From: Luteimonas yindakuii
GTDB lineage: Bacteria > Pseudomonadota > Gammaproteobacteria > Xanthomonadales > Xanthomonadaceae
NCBI RefSeq assembly: GCF_004803715.2
Contig: NZ_CP039383.2
Location: 1,240,001 to 1,304,000, forward strand
DNA length: 64,000 nt
Direction of reading: 5' to 3'
A program made the position numbers and the translations under genes. This document shows positions 39,072-47,981 of the stretch, piece after piece (the stretch's first letter is position 1; each line of letters starts with the position of its first letter). The notes beneath the pieces are model-generated. The model had not been told where the DNA came from and ran no database searches. It saw only the letters and a program-made list of their open reading frames with translations.

Positions 39072-40051
39072 GCCAGACAGCGACCGCCGCGGTCAGTTAC
39101 TTCGGCAAGATCCCGGCACGCGGCGACTTCGTGCGCACCGCCGACGACCATCAGCTGATGGCGCTGCTCGACCGCTGGGCCGGCGGCAGCATCGAGTTGC
39201 TCGCGCGCAACCCGGACTGGAAGCGGCTGTACGACGCCTCCCCGGGCGTTGCCTATGCGTTCCTCGGCTCGCGCAGCCGGCTGGTGGTGTGCGGGCACCT
39301 GCGCCCGAGCCGCGATGCCTCGTCACGGCGGTTTCCGTTGCTGTCGGCGATCCGGCTCGAGGTCGGCCAGCCGCTCGCGTTCCTCGCCCGCAGCCCGCTG
39401 GCGCTGTCGCGGGTGTGGACGGGGCTGTCGCGGCTGTCGGCGAACGCGGTTGCCACCGACGCACCCGAGGAGCCGCTGCGCACGCTTGGCGAAGCGCGCT
39501 ACGAACTCGCGGTCGATCCGGTGGCCTACCAGGCGCCGTTCGACGACTTCCTCGACCTGGAAACGATCGGCTCGTTGCAGGCGCGGCTGCGCGATGGGGG
39601 CCATGCCGAGGTCTCGTTGCGGCAGATGCTGCCCGCGCTCGGACTGCTGCTGCAGCCCCTGCTCACCGGAGGCGGGGTCAGCATCGACAAGGGGCTCGAA
39701 CTGCCGCTGCCCACCGACACCCTGCACCGGCCCCTCGTGGCCGCGTTCTGGCTGGACCTGGTCGCCGGCTTCATCGCGCGCGGCGATTTCGAACTCGCCG
39801 TGCTGGTCCGCGACGAGACCGCGCCACGGCTGGTGATCGGCTTCAACGGCACGCAGGACCAGGTGCTGGGCGCGGTGCTGGATCCGACGGTGGCGGCCGA
39901 CTACCTGATCCGCGGCAGCCAGGCCGGCTGGGTCGAGGATTACCTGCCCGGCGACTACGCGCTCAACCGGCTGGCCAGCTATCTCGACCGCGACGAGCTG
40001 TCGCTGAAGACCGCACGCAAGCTGTTCTGCGAAACCTTCCTGGGAACCTGA
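39068..40051 (+). CDS. tagF: Type VI secretion-associated protein TagF
   Basis: TagF is a post-translational repressor of type VI activity, often working with Fha and PppA/PpkA. The 327-residue protein has the N-terminal DUF2094 signature SYFGKIPARGDFVRT at residues 10-24 and continues with WAGGSIELL and GHLRPSRDASSRRFPLL. The start overlaps the tssM stop by 4 bp, so translation is coupled. No Fha, kinase or phosphatase gene lies nearby. Confidence 0.93.
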   Translation: MSQTATAAVSYFGKIPARGDFVRTADDHQLMALLDRWAGGSIELLARNPDWKRLYDASPGVAYAFLGSRSRLVVCGHLRPSRDASSRRFPLLSAIRLEVGQPLAFLARSPLALSRVWTGLSRLSANAVATDAPEEPLRTLGEARYELAVDPVAYQAPFDDFLDLETIGSLQARLRDGGHAEVSLRQMLPALGLLLQPLLTGGGVSIDKGLELPLPTDTLHRPLVAAFWLDLVAGFIARGDFELAVLVRDETAPRLVIGFNGTQDQVLGAVLDPTVAADYLIRGSQAGWVEDYLPGDYALNRLASYLDRDELSLKTARKLFCETFLGT

Positions 40052-40052
40052 G

Positions 40053-40814
40053 ATGCGAACGATCCTCCACATCCTGCTGCTGGCGTGCGTGTTGCCGGCC
40101 GCGGCTGCGTCCGCACAGGACACCGCGAAGCCCGTCATTGCCGAGGGCATCGTCCCGGACCAGGCCAGCAAGTCGCTCATCCTGGCGCGGCTGCACGAGG
40201 TCTACGGTGCGGAACGCGTGGTCGACCGCCTGCAGGTGGAATCCATCCCGGCACCCCCGAACTGGGGCGAGTACGTGGCCAACATGGTCGGCCCGGGCCT
40301 GCGGCGGGTGTCCGAGGGTGCGCTGGAGGTCAACGGCCAGGCGGTGCGAATCACCGGCCAGGTGGTCAACGAGGCGCAGCGGCAGCAGGTCGCCAGTGAG
40401 CTCAGCCTTGCCAGTAGCAGCCGCTATACGGTCACCAACAGCCTGCGCACCGGCGGGTCGGGCCAGGGCCTGCTGGACGCGACACTGGGCGACCGCATCG
40501 TCGAGTTCCAGAGCGGCAGCGCGCAGCTCACCGACATCGGGCGCGGCATCCTCGACGAGATGGCCTCGGGCCTGCGCGAGATCGGCGACGCGCGCGTGCA
40601 GATCGTCGGCCACACCGACGACGTGGGTGCCCGGCAGGGGAACATCGCGCTGAGCCAGGCACGCGCACTCGCGGTGCGCGACTACCTGGTCGGTCAGGGG
40701 ATTTCCGTCGACAGCCTCAGCGTGCTCGGCGTCGGCCCGGACGAGCCGATCGCCGACAACGCCAGCGACGAAGGCCGCGCGCGCAACCGCCGCATCCAGT
40801 TCAAGGTGCTGTAG
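40053..40814 (+). CDS. OmpA-family protein of the type VI locus
   Basis: The 253-residue protein has an N-terminal export signal (MRTILHILLLACVLPAAAASA). Both a signal peptidase I site after ASA and a lipobox-like LLAC at residues 9-12 are possible. The C-terminal OmpA/MotB peptidoglycan-binding domain starts near residue 145 and carries VEFQSGSAQLTDIG, IVGHTDDVGARQGN, LSQARALAVRDYLV and ARNRRIQFKVL. It probably anchors the secretion machinery to peptidoglycan, as the OmpA domain of TssL does elsewhere (no TssL is in this window). The start is 1 bp after the tagF stop. It is convergent with tssA. Confidence 0.9.
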   Translation: MRTILHILLLACVLPAAAASAQDTAKPVIAEGIVPDQASKSLILARLHEVYGAERVVDRLQVESIPAPPNWGEYVANMVGPGLRRVSEGALEVNGQAVRITGQVVNEAQRQQVASELSLASSSRYTVTNSLRTGGSGQGLLDATLGDRIVEFQSGSAQLTDIGRGILDEMASGLREIGDARVQIVGHTDDVGARQGNIALSQARALAVRDYLVGQGISVDSLSVLGVGPDEPIADNASDEGRARNRRIQFKVL

Positions 40815-40817
40815 CGC

Positions 40818-41888
40818 TCAGCCGTACGGATCCTGTGGGACATCCTCGACGTCGAGCAGTTCCTGCATCTGCGCAAGCGTCGCGTCGTCCCTGATCACGC
40901 GCTTGAGCCACACGTGCAGCGGCATCTCGCCCCAGCGCGCGGCCTTGTCGGCCAGATAGGCGACCGGGCTGTGCGGCTCGGTGCGGCGGAAGAACTCCGC
41001 GACCTGGCGTAGCTGCGCGAGTGCCTGCCGACGCGACGCCGGCGCACCCGCCGCGACCGCGGCGTTGCCAGCAGTGGCGATATCCGGCGTCGGCGTCGGC
41101 GTTGGGTCCAAAGACATTGGCACGTCGGTCGCGTCGCCGCTGCTGGTCCCGTCGAAAAGCACGCCCGCCTCGCGGGCAAAGCGGCCGACCATCCGGCGCA
41201 GGGTGTCGATCTGGTCGTTGACCGCGGAGAAGCTCGGGCCGTCGACGCCCAGCCGTGCATCCACCGCCAGCTGCAGCTCGTGCAGGGCCTCGGCGCAATC
41301 GTCCACGGCGTTCAGTAGCCCGCGGTAGAAGCCGTGCGGAGTGTCACGGCGCGCGGCGTCGAGCAGGTCGAGGCCGGGGCGGCCGTCGCCCGGATCCTGT
41401 TCGCCGCGCGCGTGCGCGGCTTCGAACGCGCCGAGCCCGAAGCGCCCCTGTGGCGCCTGCACGATCGGCAATGTGCGCAGCCACTGCAGCGAGTTGCCGA
41501 GCAGCCAGCCCAGGTTGCCGATGCGCTCTTCGTGGTCGTCGCCATCGGGCAGGGGGTGCAGCTCGTCCCAGTAGCGGTCGCACAGGCCGGCGACGAGCCG
41601 GTAGCCCTGCGCAAGCCCGCTGAACCCGTGCAGCTGGCCGTTGGCCTCCACCAGCCAGGCGGCGATGCGCAGGTCCTTGGTGCGGGTGCGCAGCAGCTCG
41701 CTGCTCATGCGCGCGGCGATCGCCCAATCGGCGCTCTTGATGTCGGTGACCCAGTCACCCTGTTCGAGGGTGGGGTCGTCAGCGCGACGCGCTTCCTGGA
41801 TCAGGTCGAGTTCCGAGGAAAACGCCAGGTCTTCGCCGGCAGGGTAGGTGGCGTCGATCGGCGCCAGCAGGTCGTCCAGGTCCAGCAT
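40818..41888 (-). CDS. tssA: Type VI secretion protein TssA
   Basis: TssA primes or caps sheath assembly. The 356-residue protein starts MLDLDDLLAPIDATYPAGED with the ImpA_N domain (RMSSELLRTRTKDLRIAAWL, GYRLVAGLCDRYWDELHPLP, ERIGNLGWLLGNSLQWLRTL). It ends with the short variable C-terminus PVAYLADKAARWGEMPLHVW. It lies on the strand opposite to the rest of the cluster, tail to tail with the OmpA-like gene (3 bp between stops). Upstream of it is tRNA-Leu(CAA), so it needs its own promoter. Confidence 0.93.
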   Translation of the reverse strand: MLDLDDLLAPIDATYPAGEDLAFSSELDLIQEARRADDPTLEQGDWVTDIKSADWAIAARMSSELLRTRTKDLRIAAWLVEANGQLHGFSGLAQGYRLVAGLCDRYWDELHPLPDGDDHEERIGNLGWLLGNSLQWLRTLPIVQAPQGRFGLGAFEAAHARGEQDPGDGRPGLDLLDAARRDTPHGFYRGLLNAVDDCAEALHELQLAVDARLGVDGPSFSAVNDQIDTLRRMVGRFAREAGVLFDGTSSGDATDVPMSLDPTPTPTPDIATAGNAAVAAGAPASRRQALAQLRQVAEFFRRTEPHSPVAYLADKAARWGEMPLHVWLKRVIRDDATLAQMQELLDVEDVPQDPYG

Positions 41889-41960
41889 GTCGGGAGTCCG
41901 TTTCCGAGATGGCCCGATTCCAGTCGAGCCGTCGCCGTATCCGCACTGGCGACGCGCTGA

Positions 41961-41976
41961 CCGGCCTGTGGGCCGG
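41961..41976 (-). terminator. Hairpin directly after tRNA-Leu(CAA)
   Basis: CCGGCC-TGTG-GGCCGG abuts the CCA end of the tRNA. There is no T run, so it may be a processing or stability structure or a weak terminator. Confidence 0.4.
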
Positions 41977-42063
41977 TGGTGCCGGAGGCGGGACTCGAAC
42001 CCGCACGCTTTTAAGGGCGGCGGATTTTGAGTCCGCTGCGTCTACCGATTCCGCCACTCCGGC
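41977..42063 (-). tRNA. tRNA-Leu, anticodon CAA
   Basis: The 87-nt minus-strand sequence starts GCCGGAGTGGCGGAATCGG and ends GGTTCGAGTCC, CGCCTCCGGC, ACCA, with the CCA encoded. The anticodon stem GCGGA/TCCGC encloses the loop CTCAAAA, giving anticodon CAA (reads UUG). It has a long variable arm. It is very similar to E. coli tRNA-Leu(CAA). It lies 43 bp downstream of the cysteine dioxygenase gene, on the same strand. Confidence 0.96.
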
Positions 42064-42106
42064 GCGGAGCGCGAGTATAGCGCCAGCTGCCGGCGCTGCG
42101 AGGCAC

Positions 42107-42700
42107 TCAGCGGGCCGGATCCACCGCGAGTGGACTGTCGATGCGCCGGTGCCACTCGCCCTCCTCGGGCACGAAGCGCGCGCAGCGTTCCATCGGGCCC
42201 TTGTAGATGTGCACCGACACGGCGACGCGGTCGCTGCTGGCGTTGGCGATGGTGTGGTACTCGTGCGGCGGGATCAGGCTGCCGGCGCTGCCCGGGCCCG
42301 CCTGCATGCCGCCGGCGGCACGGAAGCGGAAGCGCTCGCCGGCGCGTTCCAGCAGTTCGTACTGGGTGATCTCGAGCACGCCGTGCCACACGCCTTCCAC
42401 GCACCACAGGCCGCAGTGATCGTGCAGCGGGGTCGCCTGGCCCGGCCCCCAGGTCATCGCGACGACGCTGTAGCCGTGCTCCGGGCTGCGATAGAGCTCG
42501 CGGCGCGCGTAGTGGTCGGCGACGGGTTCGTGCACGCACGCCGGCAGTTCGACCTCCGGATCGCAGATCACGTTGCACAGCACGGTGCGCAGCGCGGCGG
42601 TCACCGCATGCTCGCCGCCGCTGGCGACCGCGGCGTCGATGGCGCGCACCAGCTTGTCGCGGCCGGTGAAGCGGATGTCGGGCAGGGCGGTCTCGTTCAT
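42107..42700 (-). CDS. Cysteine dioxygenase family protein
   Basis: The 197-residue cupin protein belongs to the cysteine dioxygenase type I family (thiol dioxygenases), which oxidise cysteine to cysteine sulfinate with O2 and Fe(II). The cupin motif is WGPGQATPLHDHCGLWCVEG (two His ligands), with the third His in PPHEYHTIANAS. The ATG at 42700 was chosen; another lies 9 bp upstream. It follows metX after 55 bp on the same strand, so the two are probably one operon. Other thiols such as 3-mercaptopropionate are possible substrates. Confidence 0.88.
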   Translation of the reverse strand: MNETALPDIRFTGRDKLVRAIDAAVASGGEHAVTAALRTVLCNVICDPEVELPACVHEPVADHYARRELYRSPEHGYSVVAMTWGPGQATPLHDHCGLWCVEGVWHGVLEITQYELLERAGERFRFRAAGGMQAGPGSAGSLIPPHEYHTIANASSDRVAVSVHIYKGPMERCARFVPEEGEWHRRIDSPLAVDPAR

Positions 42701-42755
42701 GGCGATCATTCTAGGCCAAGCACCGCGACCGGGCCGGCATCGTCGCGGCGGCAGC

Positions 42756-43871
42756 CTAGAGCGCGTCGAGGAATCCGCGCACGGCGGGACCGAAACGCTC
42801 GAAGTCGACCAGGAAGGCGTCGTGCCCCTGCGGCGAAGGCAGCGGCAGGAAGCGCGCATCGCAACCGCCGGCACGCAGGCCGTCGGCAATCTCCTCCTGC
42901 TGCTGCAGCGGGAACAGGATGTCGGTATGCACGCCGATCGCCAGCGCGCGTTCGATGCGGATCGCCGCCAGCCCGGCCAGCGTGTCCCCGCCCAGCGACT
43001 CACCGATGTCGAACCAGTCCATGCAGCGGCTTAGGTAGAGGTAGCAGTTGGGATCGAAATTGCGCACGAAACGTCGCGCGTGCGCCTCGAGGTAGCTCTC
43101 CACCTCGAACTCGAGGCCGAACGGGTCTTCGTCGTCGCGGCGATCGGAATCCAGCCGCACGCGGCCGAAACGGCCATCCCACTCCAGCGCCGAGCGATAG
43201 GTGATCACGCCGAGCTTGCGCGCCATGCGCATGCCGCTTTCGGGATAGTGCGCGTCGTCGTAGTGACCGCCGTTCCAGTCCGGATCCAGGCGGATGGCCT
43301 CGCGCTGCAGCGAGCGGATGGCGATCGAGAACGGCAACGCCTGCGCGGCACCGGACACGTTGATATGGCTGCGCGCACGGCCGGGATGGCGCAGCAGGAA
43401 GGCCAGTGCCGCCATGCCGCCCATCGAGTTGCCGATCACGCAGGCCAGGCGCTCGATGCCGAGCGCGTCCACCACGCGGACCGCGGCATCGGCGACGTCC
43501 TCGATCGACATGTCCGGGAAGCGCAGCCGGTAGGGCTGGCCGTCCTCCGGCGAGGGCGAGGCCGGTCCGGTCGAGCCCTTGCAGCTGCCCAGCGTGTTGA
43601 CGCAGACGACGTGCCAGCGATCGGTGTCGATCGGCTTGCCGGGACCGACCATGGCCTCCCACCAGCCGGGCGACGGGTCGTCTTCGCTGCTGGCCGCATG
43701 CGCGTCGGGCGACAGCCCGGTGAGGATCAGGATGCTGTTGTCGCCGGCCGCCGAGCGCGTGCCCCAGGTCTCGTAGGCGATGCGCGCGCCGCGTAGTGCG
43801 CCGCCGCGCTTCATCGGCAGTGGCTGCTCGAGCTGGAGGAAGCGCGTGCCGGGGGGGATGAATTCCGTCAT
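42756..43871 (-). CDS. metX: MetX-type acyltransferase, probably serine O-succinyltransferase
   Basis: This is a 371-residue alpha/beta-hydrolase fold acyltransferase. Key motifs are LTGLSPDAHA (oxyanion region), NTLGSCKGSTGP, the nucleophile elbow IGNSMGGMAAL (Ser), and the Asp and His of IGVHTDILFPL and SPQGHDAFLVD. It is homologous to homoserine O-acetyltransferase. MetX-like proteins of Xanthomonadales have, however, been reported to succinylate L-serine for cysteine synthesis. The cysteine dioxygenase gene next to it is consistent with a cysteine role. A TACACT -10 box lies 6 nt before the ATG. Confidence 0.9.
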   Translation of the reverse strand: MTEFIPPGTRFLQLEQPLPMKRGGALRGARIAYETWGTRSAAGDNSILILTGLSPDAHAASSEDDPSPGWWEAMVGPGKPIDTDRWHVVCVNTLGSCKGSTGPASPSPEDGQPYRLRFPDMSIEDVADAAVRVVDALGIERLACVIGNSMGGMAALAFLLRHPGRARSHINVSGAAQALPFSIAIRSLQREAIRLDPDWNGGHYDDAHYPESGMRMARKLGVITYRSALEWDGRFGRVRLDSDRRDDEDPFGLEFEVESYLEAHARRFVRNFDPNCYLYLSRCMDWFDIGESLGGDTLAGLAAIRIERALAIGVHTDILFPLQQQEEIADGLRAGGCDARFLPLPSPQGHDAFLVDFERFGPAVRGFLDAL

Positions 43872-43877
43872 CGCGAA

Positions 43878-43883
43878 AGTGTA
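43878..43883 (-). promoter_or_regulatory. -10 box of metX, probably leaderless
   Basis: TACACT on the minus strand ends 6 nt before the metX ATG at 43871. No Shine-Dalgarno is present between them, so the mRNA would start at the start codon. Confidence 0.5.
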
Positions 43884-43951
43884 AGCGCAGCCCGGCGTCG
43901 CGGGCCGGCCTCTGTAGGACAATCCACCGGACCCGGCCGACGCTTTCACCC

Positions 43952-44605
43952 ATGTCCCCATCGCCAGACCTCCGTTACGCGCGTTCACGCATATCCCTGC
44001 TGCTGGCGGCGGCGGGGATGGCGCTGTTCGTCGGCATCGCCATCGGCATCCATCCGCTGCGCCCCGACCTCCACTGGCTGGACGCACAGATGAGCCGCTA
44101 CCTGCTGCAGCCATATGGCGGCTGGCTGCAGCTGGCGTACTGCGCACTGGCGATCGCGATCGTCACGATCGCGTTTGCGGTGCAGGCTGCGCTGGCGCCT
44201 TCCGCGCGCAGCGGCGGGCCGACGCTGCTGTTCGTCGCAGGCGCGGCGTCGCTGGTGGTGACCGCATTCGCGCCGATGGATGCCGATGGCGCCGATCCGA
44301 CATTCGTCGGCTGGGTCCACGGCCTGTCGGCGCAGGCGGCGTTCCTCTGCGTCACCGTGGCGATGCTGGTGCAGTCCGCGTGGCTGCGCCACGACGTGCG
44401 CTGGCGCACGCGGATGCCGCTGGCGTTGGCCATCGCGATGGCCGCTTTCGCCGGCCTGTGGACGCTGGTGCTGGTCGACGACCTGCCGCGCGGGGCAGCG
44501 CAGAAGGCGGTGATCGCGGTCATCGTGCTCTGGCTCCTCGTCATCTGGTCGGGCCTGCTCGCCGACCGGCGGGGGCACAGGCGGCTGCCCGGAGGAACGC
44601 CATGA
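43952..44605 (+). CDS. DUF998 family membrane protein
   Basis: The 217-residue protein has six hydrophobic segments (for example ISLLLAAAGMALFVGIAIGI, LLFVAGAASLVVTAFAP, VIAVIVLWLLVIWSGLLA). It has the DUF998 hallmark of an Asp/His pair at helix ends (FAPMDADG...GWVHGLSAQAAF). The function of the family is unknown. The GACAAT at 43918-43923 may be its -10 box. It overlaps the following HD-domain gene by 4 bp (ATGA), so the two are translated together. Confidence 0.85.
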   Translation: MSPSPDLRYARSRISLLLAAAGMALFVGIAIGIHPLRPDLHWLDAQMSRYLLQPYGGWLQLAYCALAIAIVTIAFAVQAALAPSARSGGPTLLFVAGAASLVVTAFAPMDADGADPTFVGWVHGLSAQAAFLCVTVAMLVQSAWLRHDVRWRTRMPLALAIAMAAFAGLWTLVLVDDLPRGAAQKAVIAVIVLWLLVIWSGLLADRRGHRRLPGGTP

Positions 44606-45249
44606 ACGTGGCTTTCGATCCCTATGACGTTCCGGGCATGCCGGAGCTTGCGCCGGCGCAGCGTGCGGCGCTGGAAGCGGCCTACGCGGATCCGCCGCGC
44701 GCCTACCATTCCTTCGCCCATGTCGGCGAGGTGATGCGCGAGATGGCCGGGATCCTGGCGGCGCCAGGCTGGCATCGGCCCCGCGAGGTGTGGCTGGCGG
44801 TGCTCTACCACGACGCGGTGTACGTGCCCGGCGCGACCGACAACGAGGCACGATCCGCGGTGCTGGCGCGCGAGGCGATCGCGCGCTGGATGCCCGACGC
44901 CGGCATCGATGCGGCGCGCGTCGCCGGGCTCATCGAGCTGACCGCGCGGCACGGCCAGCATCAGCCGGAGGACTTCCCCGACGATGCCGATGGCGACGAC
45001 ACCCGTCGCTTCCTCGATTGCGACATGGCGATCCTCGGCGCACCGGCGGCGCGCTTCGACGCCTACGACCGTGCGATCGCCGCCGAATACCGCGACCGCG
45101 TGCCGGGCTGGCTGTACCGAATGCAGCGGCGGCGCTTCCTCGCCGCGCTGCTGCGGCGCCCACGGATCTACCTCAGCGCCGAATTCCACGCGCGGCTGGA
45201 TACCGCGGCGCGCGCCAACCTGCGGCGCGCGCTCGTTACCAAGCGCTGA
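44602..45249 (+). CDS. HD-domain metal-dependent phosphohydrolase (COG4339 type)
   Basis: The 215-residue protein starts MNVAFDPYDVPGMPELAPA with a GGAGG ribosome binding site. It shows the divergent HD-superfamily pattern of COG4339: YHSFAHVGEVMREM, LAVLYHDAVYVPGATDNEARS (His-Asp) and a later FLDCDMAILGAP with metal-binding Asp. These proteins are predicted to hydrolyse phosphate esters, but no substrate is established. It is coupled to the DUF998 gene upstream and convergent with slyD. Confidence 0.87.
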   Translation: MNVAFDPYDVPGMPELAPAQRAALEAAYADPPRAYHSFAHVGEVMREMAGILAAPGWHRPREVWLAVLYHDAVYVPGATDNEARSAVLAREAIARWMPDAGIDAARVAGLIELTARHGQHQPEDFPDDADGDDTRRFLDCDMAILGAPAARFDAYDRAIAAEYRDRVPGWLYRMQRRRFLAALLRRPRIYLSAEFHARLDTAARANLRRALVTKR

Positions 45250-45268
45250 TCAGACAGGCTGCCGGCGC

Positions 45269-45739
45269 TCAGCCGGCGTCGATCGCGTGGCCGTTCTGCT
45301 TTTCCTCGTCGGTCGCCGCGCGCACGCTGGCGATACGGACATCGAAATGCAGGGTCTTGCCGGCCAGCGGATGGTTGCCGTCGACGCGGACCTCGTCCTC
45401 GCCGACCTCGACCACGGTGACCAGCAACGATCCGCCCTCGGTCTGGGCGCGGAACTGCATGCCCGGGCGCACGCTGTCCACGCCCTGGAAGGCCTGCTTC
45501 GGCACCGACTGCACCATCTGCGGATTGTGTGCGCCGTAGCCGAGCTCCGGCTCGACGTCGACCACCAGCTCGTCGCCGGCGACGTGGCCCGTCAGCGCGT
45601 TCTCCAGGCCCGGCACGATGTTGCCGGCACCGTGCAGATAGCTCAGCGGGCGATCGTCCGGCGAGCGGTCGATGACTTCACCGGCATCGTCGGTGAGGGT
45701 GTAGTGGAAGCTGACCACGCGTTCGGCCGCGATCTCCAT
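45269..45739 (-). CDS. slyD: FKBP-type peptidyl-prolyl isomerase, SlyD-like
   Basis: The 156-residue protein starts MEIAAERVVSFHYTLTDDAG. It has the FKBP core (LHGAGNIVPGLENALTGHVAGD) with the inserted IF domain (ELGYGAHNPQMVQSVPKQAF ... VDGNHPLAGKTLHFDV), which is diagnostic for SlyD. It acts as a cytoplasmic folding chaperone. The metal-binding His/Cys-rich tail of E. coli SlyD is missing, as in SlpA-like and many other SlyD homologues, so a nickel role is unlikely. Confidence 0.92.
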   Translation of the reverse strand: MEIAAERVVSFHYTLTDDAGEVIDRSPDDRPLSYLHGAGNIVPGLENALTGHVAGDELVVDVEPELGYGAHNPQMVQSVPKQAFQGVDSVRPGMQFRAQTEGGSLLVTVVEVGEDEVRVDGNHPLAGKTLHFDVRIASVRAATDEEKQNGHAIDAG

Positions 45740-45925
45740 GGGATCTCCTGATTCATTGGGGTTGGGAGTACGCCGGTCGACTCACGACGCCAGAGAAGTG
45801 GTGCGTGCCGGCAGGCTAGGGGAATCGGCAGGCCGGCTGCAACCCGTCGCGTCGACCTGCACCACGGCGCGGAATGCCGCTGGCGCTGTGGCAAAGTTGC
45901 CGCCTTGTCGGGATGGAGTGCACGG

Positions 45926-47959
45926 ATGAGGCGGATCTGGTTCCTTGGCCTGGCGGCGGCGCTGCTGCCGGTCGGAGTGATGGCGCAGGCAGCTGGCATG
46001 ACCCTGGAGCAGATCGCCAAGACGCGCACCGCGTCGGGCGTGGCGATCAGCCCCGATGGCGGCGAGATCGCCTATGTGCTGGCGGTGCCGCGGCAGCCGG
46101 GCGTGGACGAGGACGGTCCCGCACGCACCGAGCTGCACGTGGTGTCGCGCAATGGCGACAGCCGCGGCTACGTGACCGGCAAGAGCAATATCGCGGCGCT
46201 GCAGTGGTTTCCCGATGGCCGCTCGCTGGCATTCCTGTCCAAGCGCGAAAGCGACGGCACCCGGGGTGTGTACCGCATCCCGTTGCGCGGTGGCGAAGCG
46301 GTGCGATTCGCGTCGCTCAAGACCGATATCTCCGGCTACAGCCTGTCGCCCGATGGCGCCCGCGTCGCCTTGCTGGCGCCGCAGCCGGAAAGCGACGCGT
46401 TGGCGGCGCAGCGCAAGCACGGCTTCACCCAGAAGGTCTACGAAGAGGACTGGCGCCCGACCGCGCTGTGGATCCAGGACGTCGACGCCGGTGCCGACGC
46501 GCGCGCCCTCAAGATCGACGGCAGCGTGCAGAGCGTGCACTGGAGCCCGGCTGGCGATCGCCTGGCCCTGGTGGTCACCCCGCGCCAGCTCACCGACGAC
46601 ACGCTGGTGTTCGCGCGGGTACGCATCGTCGATACCGATGGCCGCGAACTTGGACGCGTCGACAATCCGGGCAAGCTCGGCCAGCTGGCCTGGAGCCCGG
46701 ACGGCGAACACCTCGCGGTGATTTCCGCCGCCGATCGCAACGATGCCGCCGATGGCCGCCTCACCGTCGTCGGCAAGAACGGTGGCGCGCAGCGCGACCT
46801 GCTGCCGGGCTTGCTGGGACATGTCTCGCACGTGGACTGGCGCGGCAACGATCGCCTGGTGTTCCTGAGCCAGGAGGGCGTGCAGACCCGGATCGGCGAG
46901 ATCGATGCCGATGGCGGCAACCCGCAGACGGTGCTGGCGGCGGAGGGTTCGCCGGTGTGGGGCGGACTCAGCGTGGCACGCGGCAGCGGCGACCTCGCGC
47001 TGGTCGGGCATTCCCCGCAGCATCCGCAGGAGGTCTTCGTCCTCGGCCGCGGGCAGGCGGCGCCGAGCCGGCTGACCGACAGCAACCCGTGGCTGGCCGA
47101 CGTGCGTCTCGCACGGCAGGAAGTGGTGCGTTACCGCGTACGCGACGGTCTGGAGATCGAGGGCATGCTGGTGCATCCGCTCGAGCGTCGCGGCAACCAG
47201 CGCGTGCCGCTGATCCTGGTCGTGCACGGCGGGCCGGAGTCGCATTACTCGAATGGCTGGCTCACCGGCTATTCGCAGCCCGCGCAGGTGGCCGCCGCGC
47301 GCGGCTTCGCTAGCTTTTTCCCGAACTACCGCAGCAGCACCGGCCGCGGCGTGGAGTTTGCGAAATCCGGCTACGGCCGGCCGGGCATGGAGGAGTTCGA
47401 CGACCTCGTCGATGGCGTCGACCATCTCGTCGATATCGGCCTGGTCGACCGTGAGCGCGTCGGCATCACCGGCGGTTCCTACGGCGGCTACGCCAGTGCG
47501 TGGGGTGCCACGTACTACAGCGAGCGCTTCGCCGCATCGGTGATGTTCGTCGGCATCTCGGACCAGGCCAGCCTGGTCACCACCGGCGACATCCCGCAGG
47601 AGCAGCACCTGGTGCACATGGGTGCATTCCCGTGGGAGAACCCGGAGATGTACCGCCAGACCAGCCCGATCACCCACGCGCAGAAGTCGCGCACGCCGAC
47701 GCTGATCCTGCACGGCGAGGCCGATCCGCGGGTGCCGGTGATGCAGTCCTACATGATGTACCGCTACCTGCAGCTGGCCGGGCAGGCGCCGGTGCGGCTG
47801 GTGCTGTATCCCGGCGAGGGCCACGGCAACCAGCGCGCGGCATCGCGCTGGGATTACGCGATGCGGCTGATGCAGTGGATGGAGCACTACCTCACCGGGC
47901 CGGGCGGCGAGCCGCCTGCCTACCAGCTCGAGTACGCGTTGCCCGACGCGGAGCGCTGA
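45926..47959 (+). CDS. Secreted S9-family prolyl oligopeptidase-like peptidase
   Basis: The 677-residue protein has a signal peptide (MRRIWFLGLAAALLPVGVMAQA) and an N-terminal beta-propeller with repeated ISPDGGEIAY-type blades (SLSPDGARVALL, WSPDGEHLAVIS). The C-terminal alpha/beta-hydrolase domain has the nucleophile in TGGSYGGYASAW (Ser about 518), Asp in HGEADPRVPV and His in PGEGHGNQ. It resembles dipeptidyl aminopeptidase/acylaminoacyl peptidase and would cleave imported or extracellular peptides in the periplasm. A clear terminator follows. Confidence 0.94.
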   Translation: MRRIWFLGLAAALLPVGVMAQAAGMTLEQIAKTRTASGVAISPDGGEIAYVLAVPRQPGVDEDGPARTELHVVSRNGDSRGYVTGKSNIAALQWFPDGRSLAFLSKRESDGTRGVYRIPLRGGEAVRFASLKTDISGYSLSPDGARVALLAPQPESDALAAQRKHGFTQKVYEEDWRPTALWIQDVDAGADARALKIDGSVQSVHWSPAGDRLALVVTPRQLTDDTLVFARVRIVDTDGRELGRVDNPGKLGQLAWSPDGEHLAVISAADRNDAADGRLTVVGKNGGAQRDLLPGLLGHVSHVDWRGNDRLVFLSQEGVQTRIGEIDADGGNPQTVLAAEGSPVWGGLSVARGSGDLALVGHSPQHPQEVFVLGRGQAAPSRLTDSNPWLADVRLARQEVVRYRVRDGLEIEGMLVHPLERRGNQRVPLILVVHGGPESHYSNGWLTGYSQPAQVAAARGFASFFPNYRSSTGRGVEFAKSGYGRPGMEEFDDLVDGVDHLVDIGLVDRERVGITGGSYGGYASAWGATYYSERFAASVMFVGISDQASLVTTGDIPQEQHLVHMGAFPWENPEMYRQTSPITHAQKSRTPTLILHGEADPRVPVMQSYMMYRYLQLAGQAPVRLVLYPGEGHGNQRAASRWDYAMRLMQWMEHYLTGPGGEPPAYQLEYALPDAER

Positions 47960-47981
47960 GCGACAGGGCAGCCATCGACGG

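Noticed and set aside
43872..43951. SAM riboswitch before metX
   Set aside because: Only 80 bp separate metX from the divergent gene, and the metX -10 box abuts the start codon, leaving no leader for a riboswitch.
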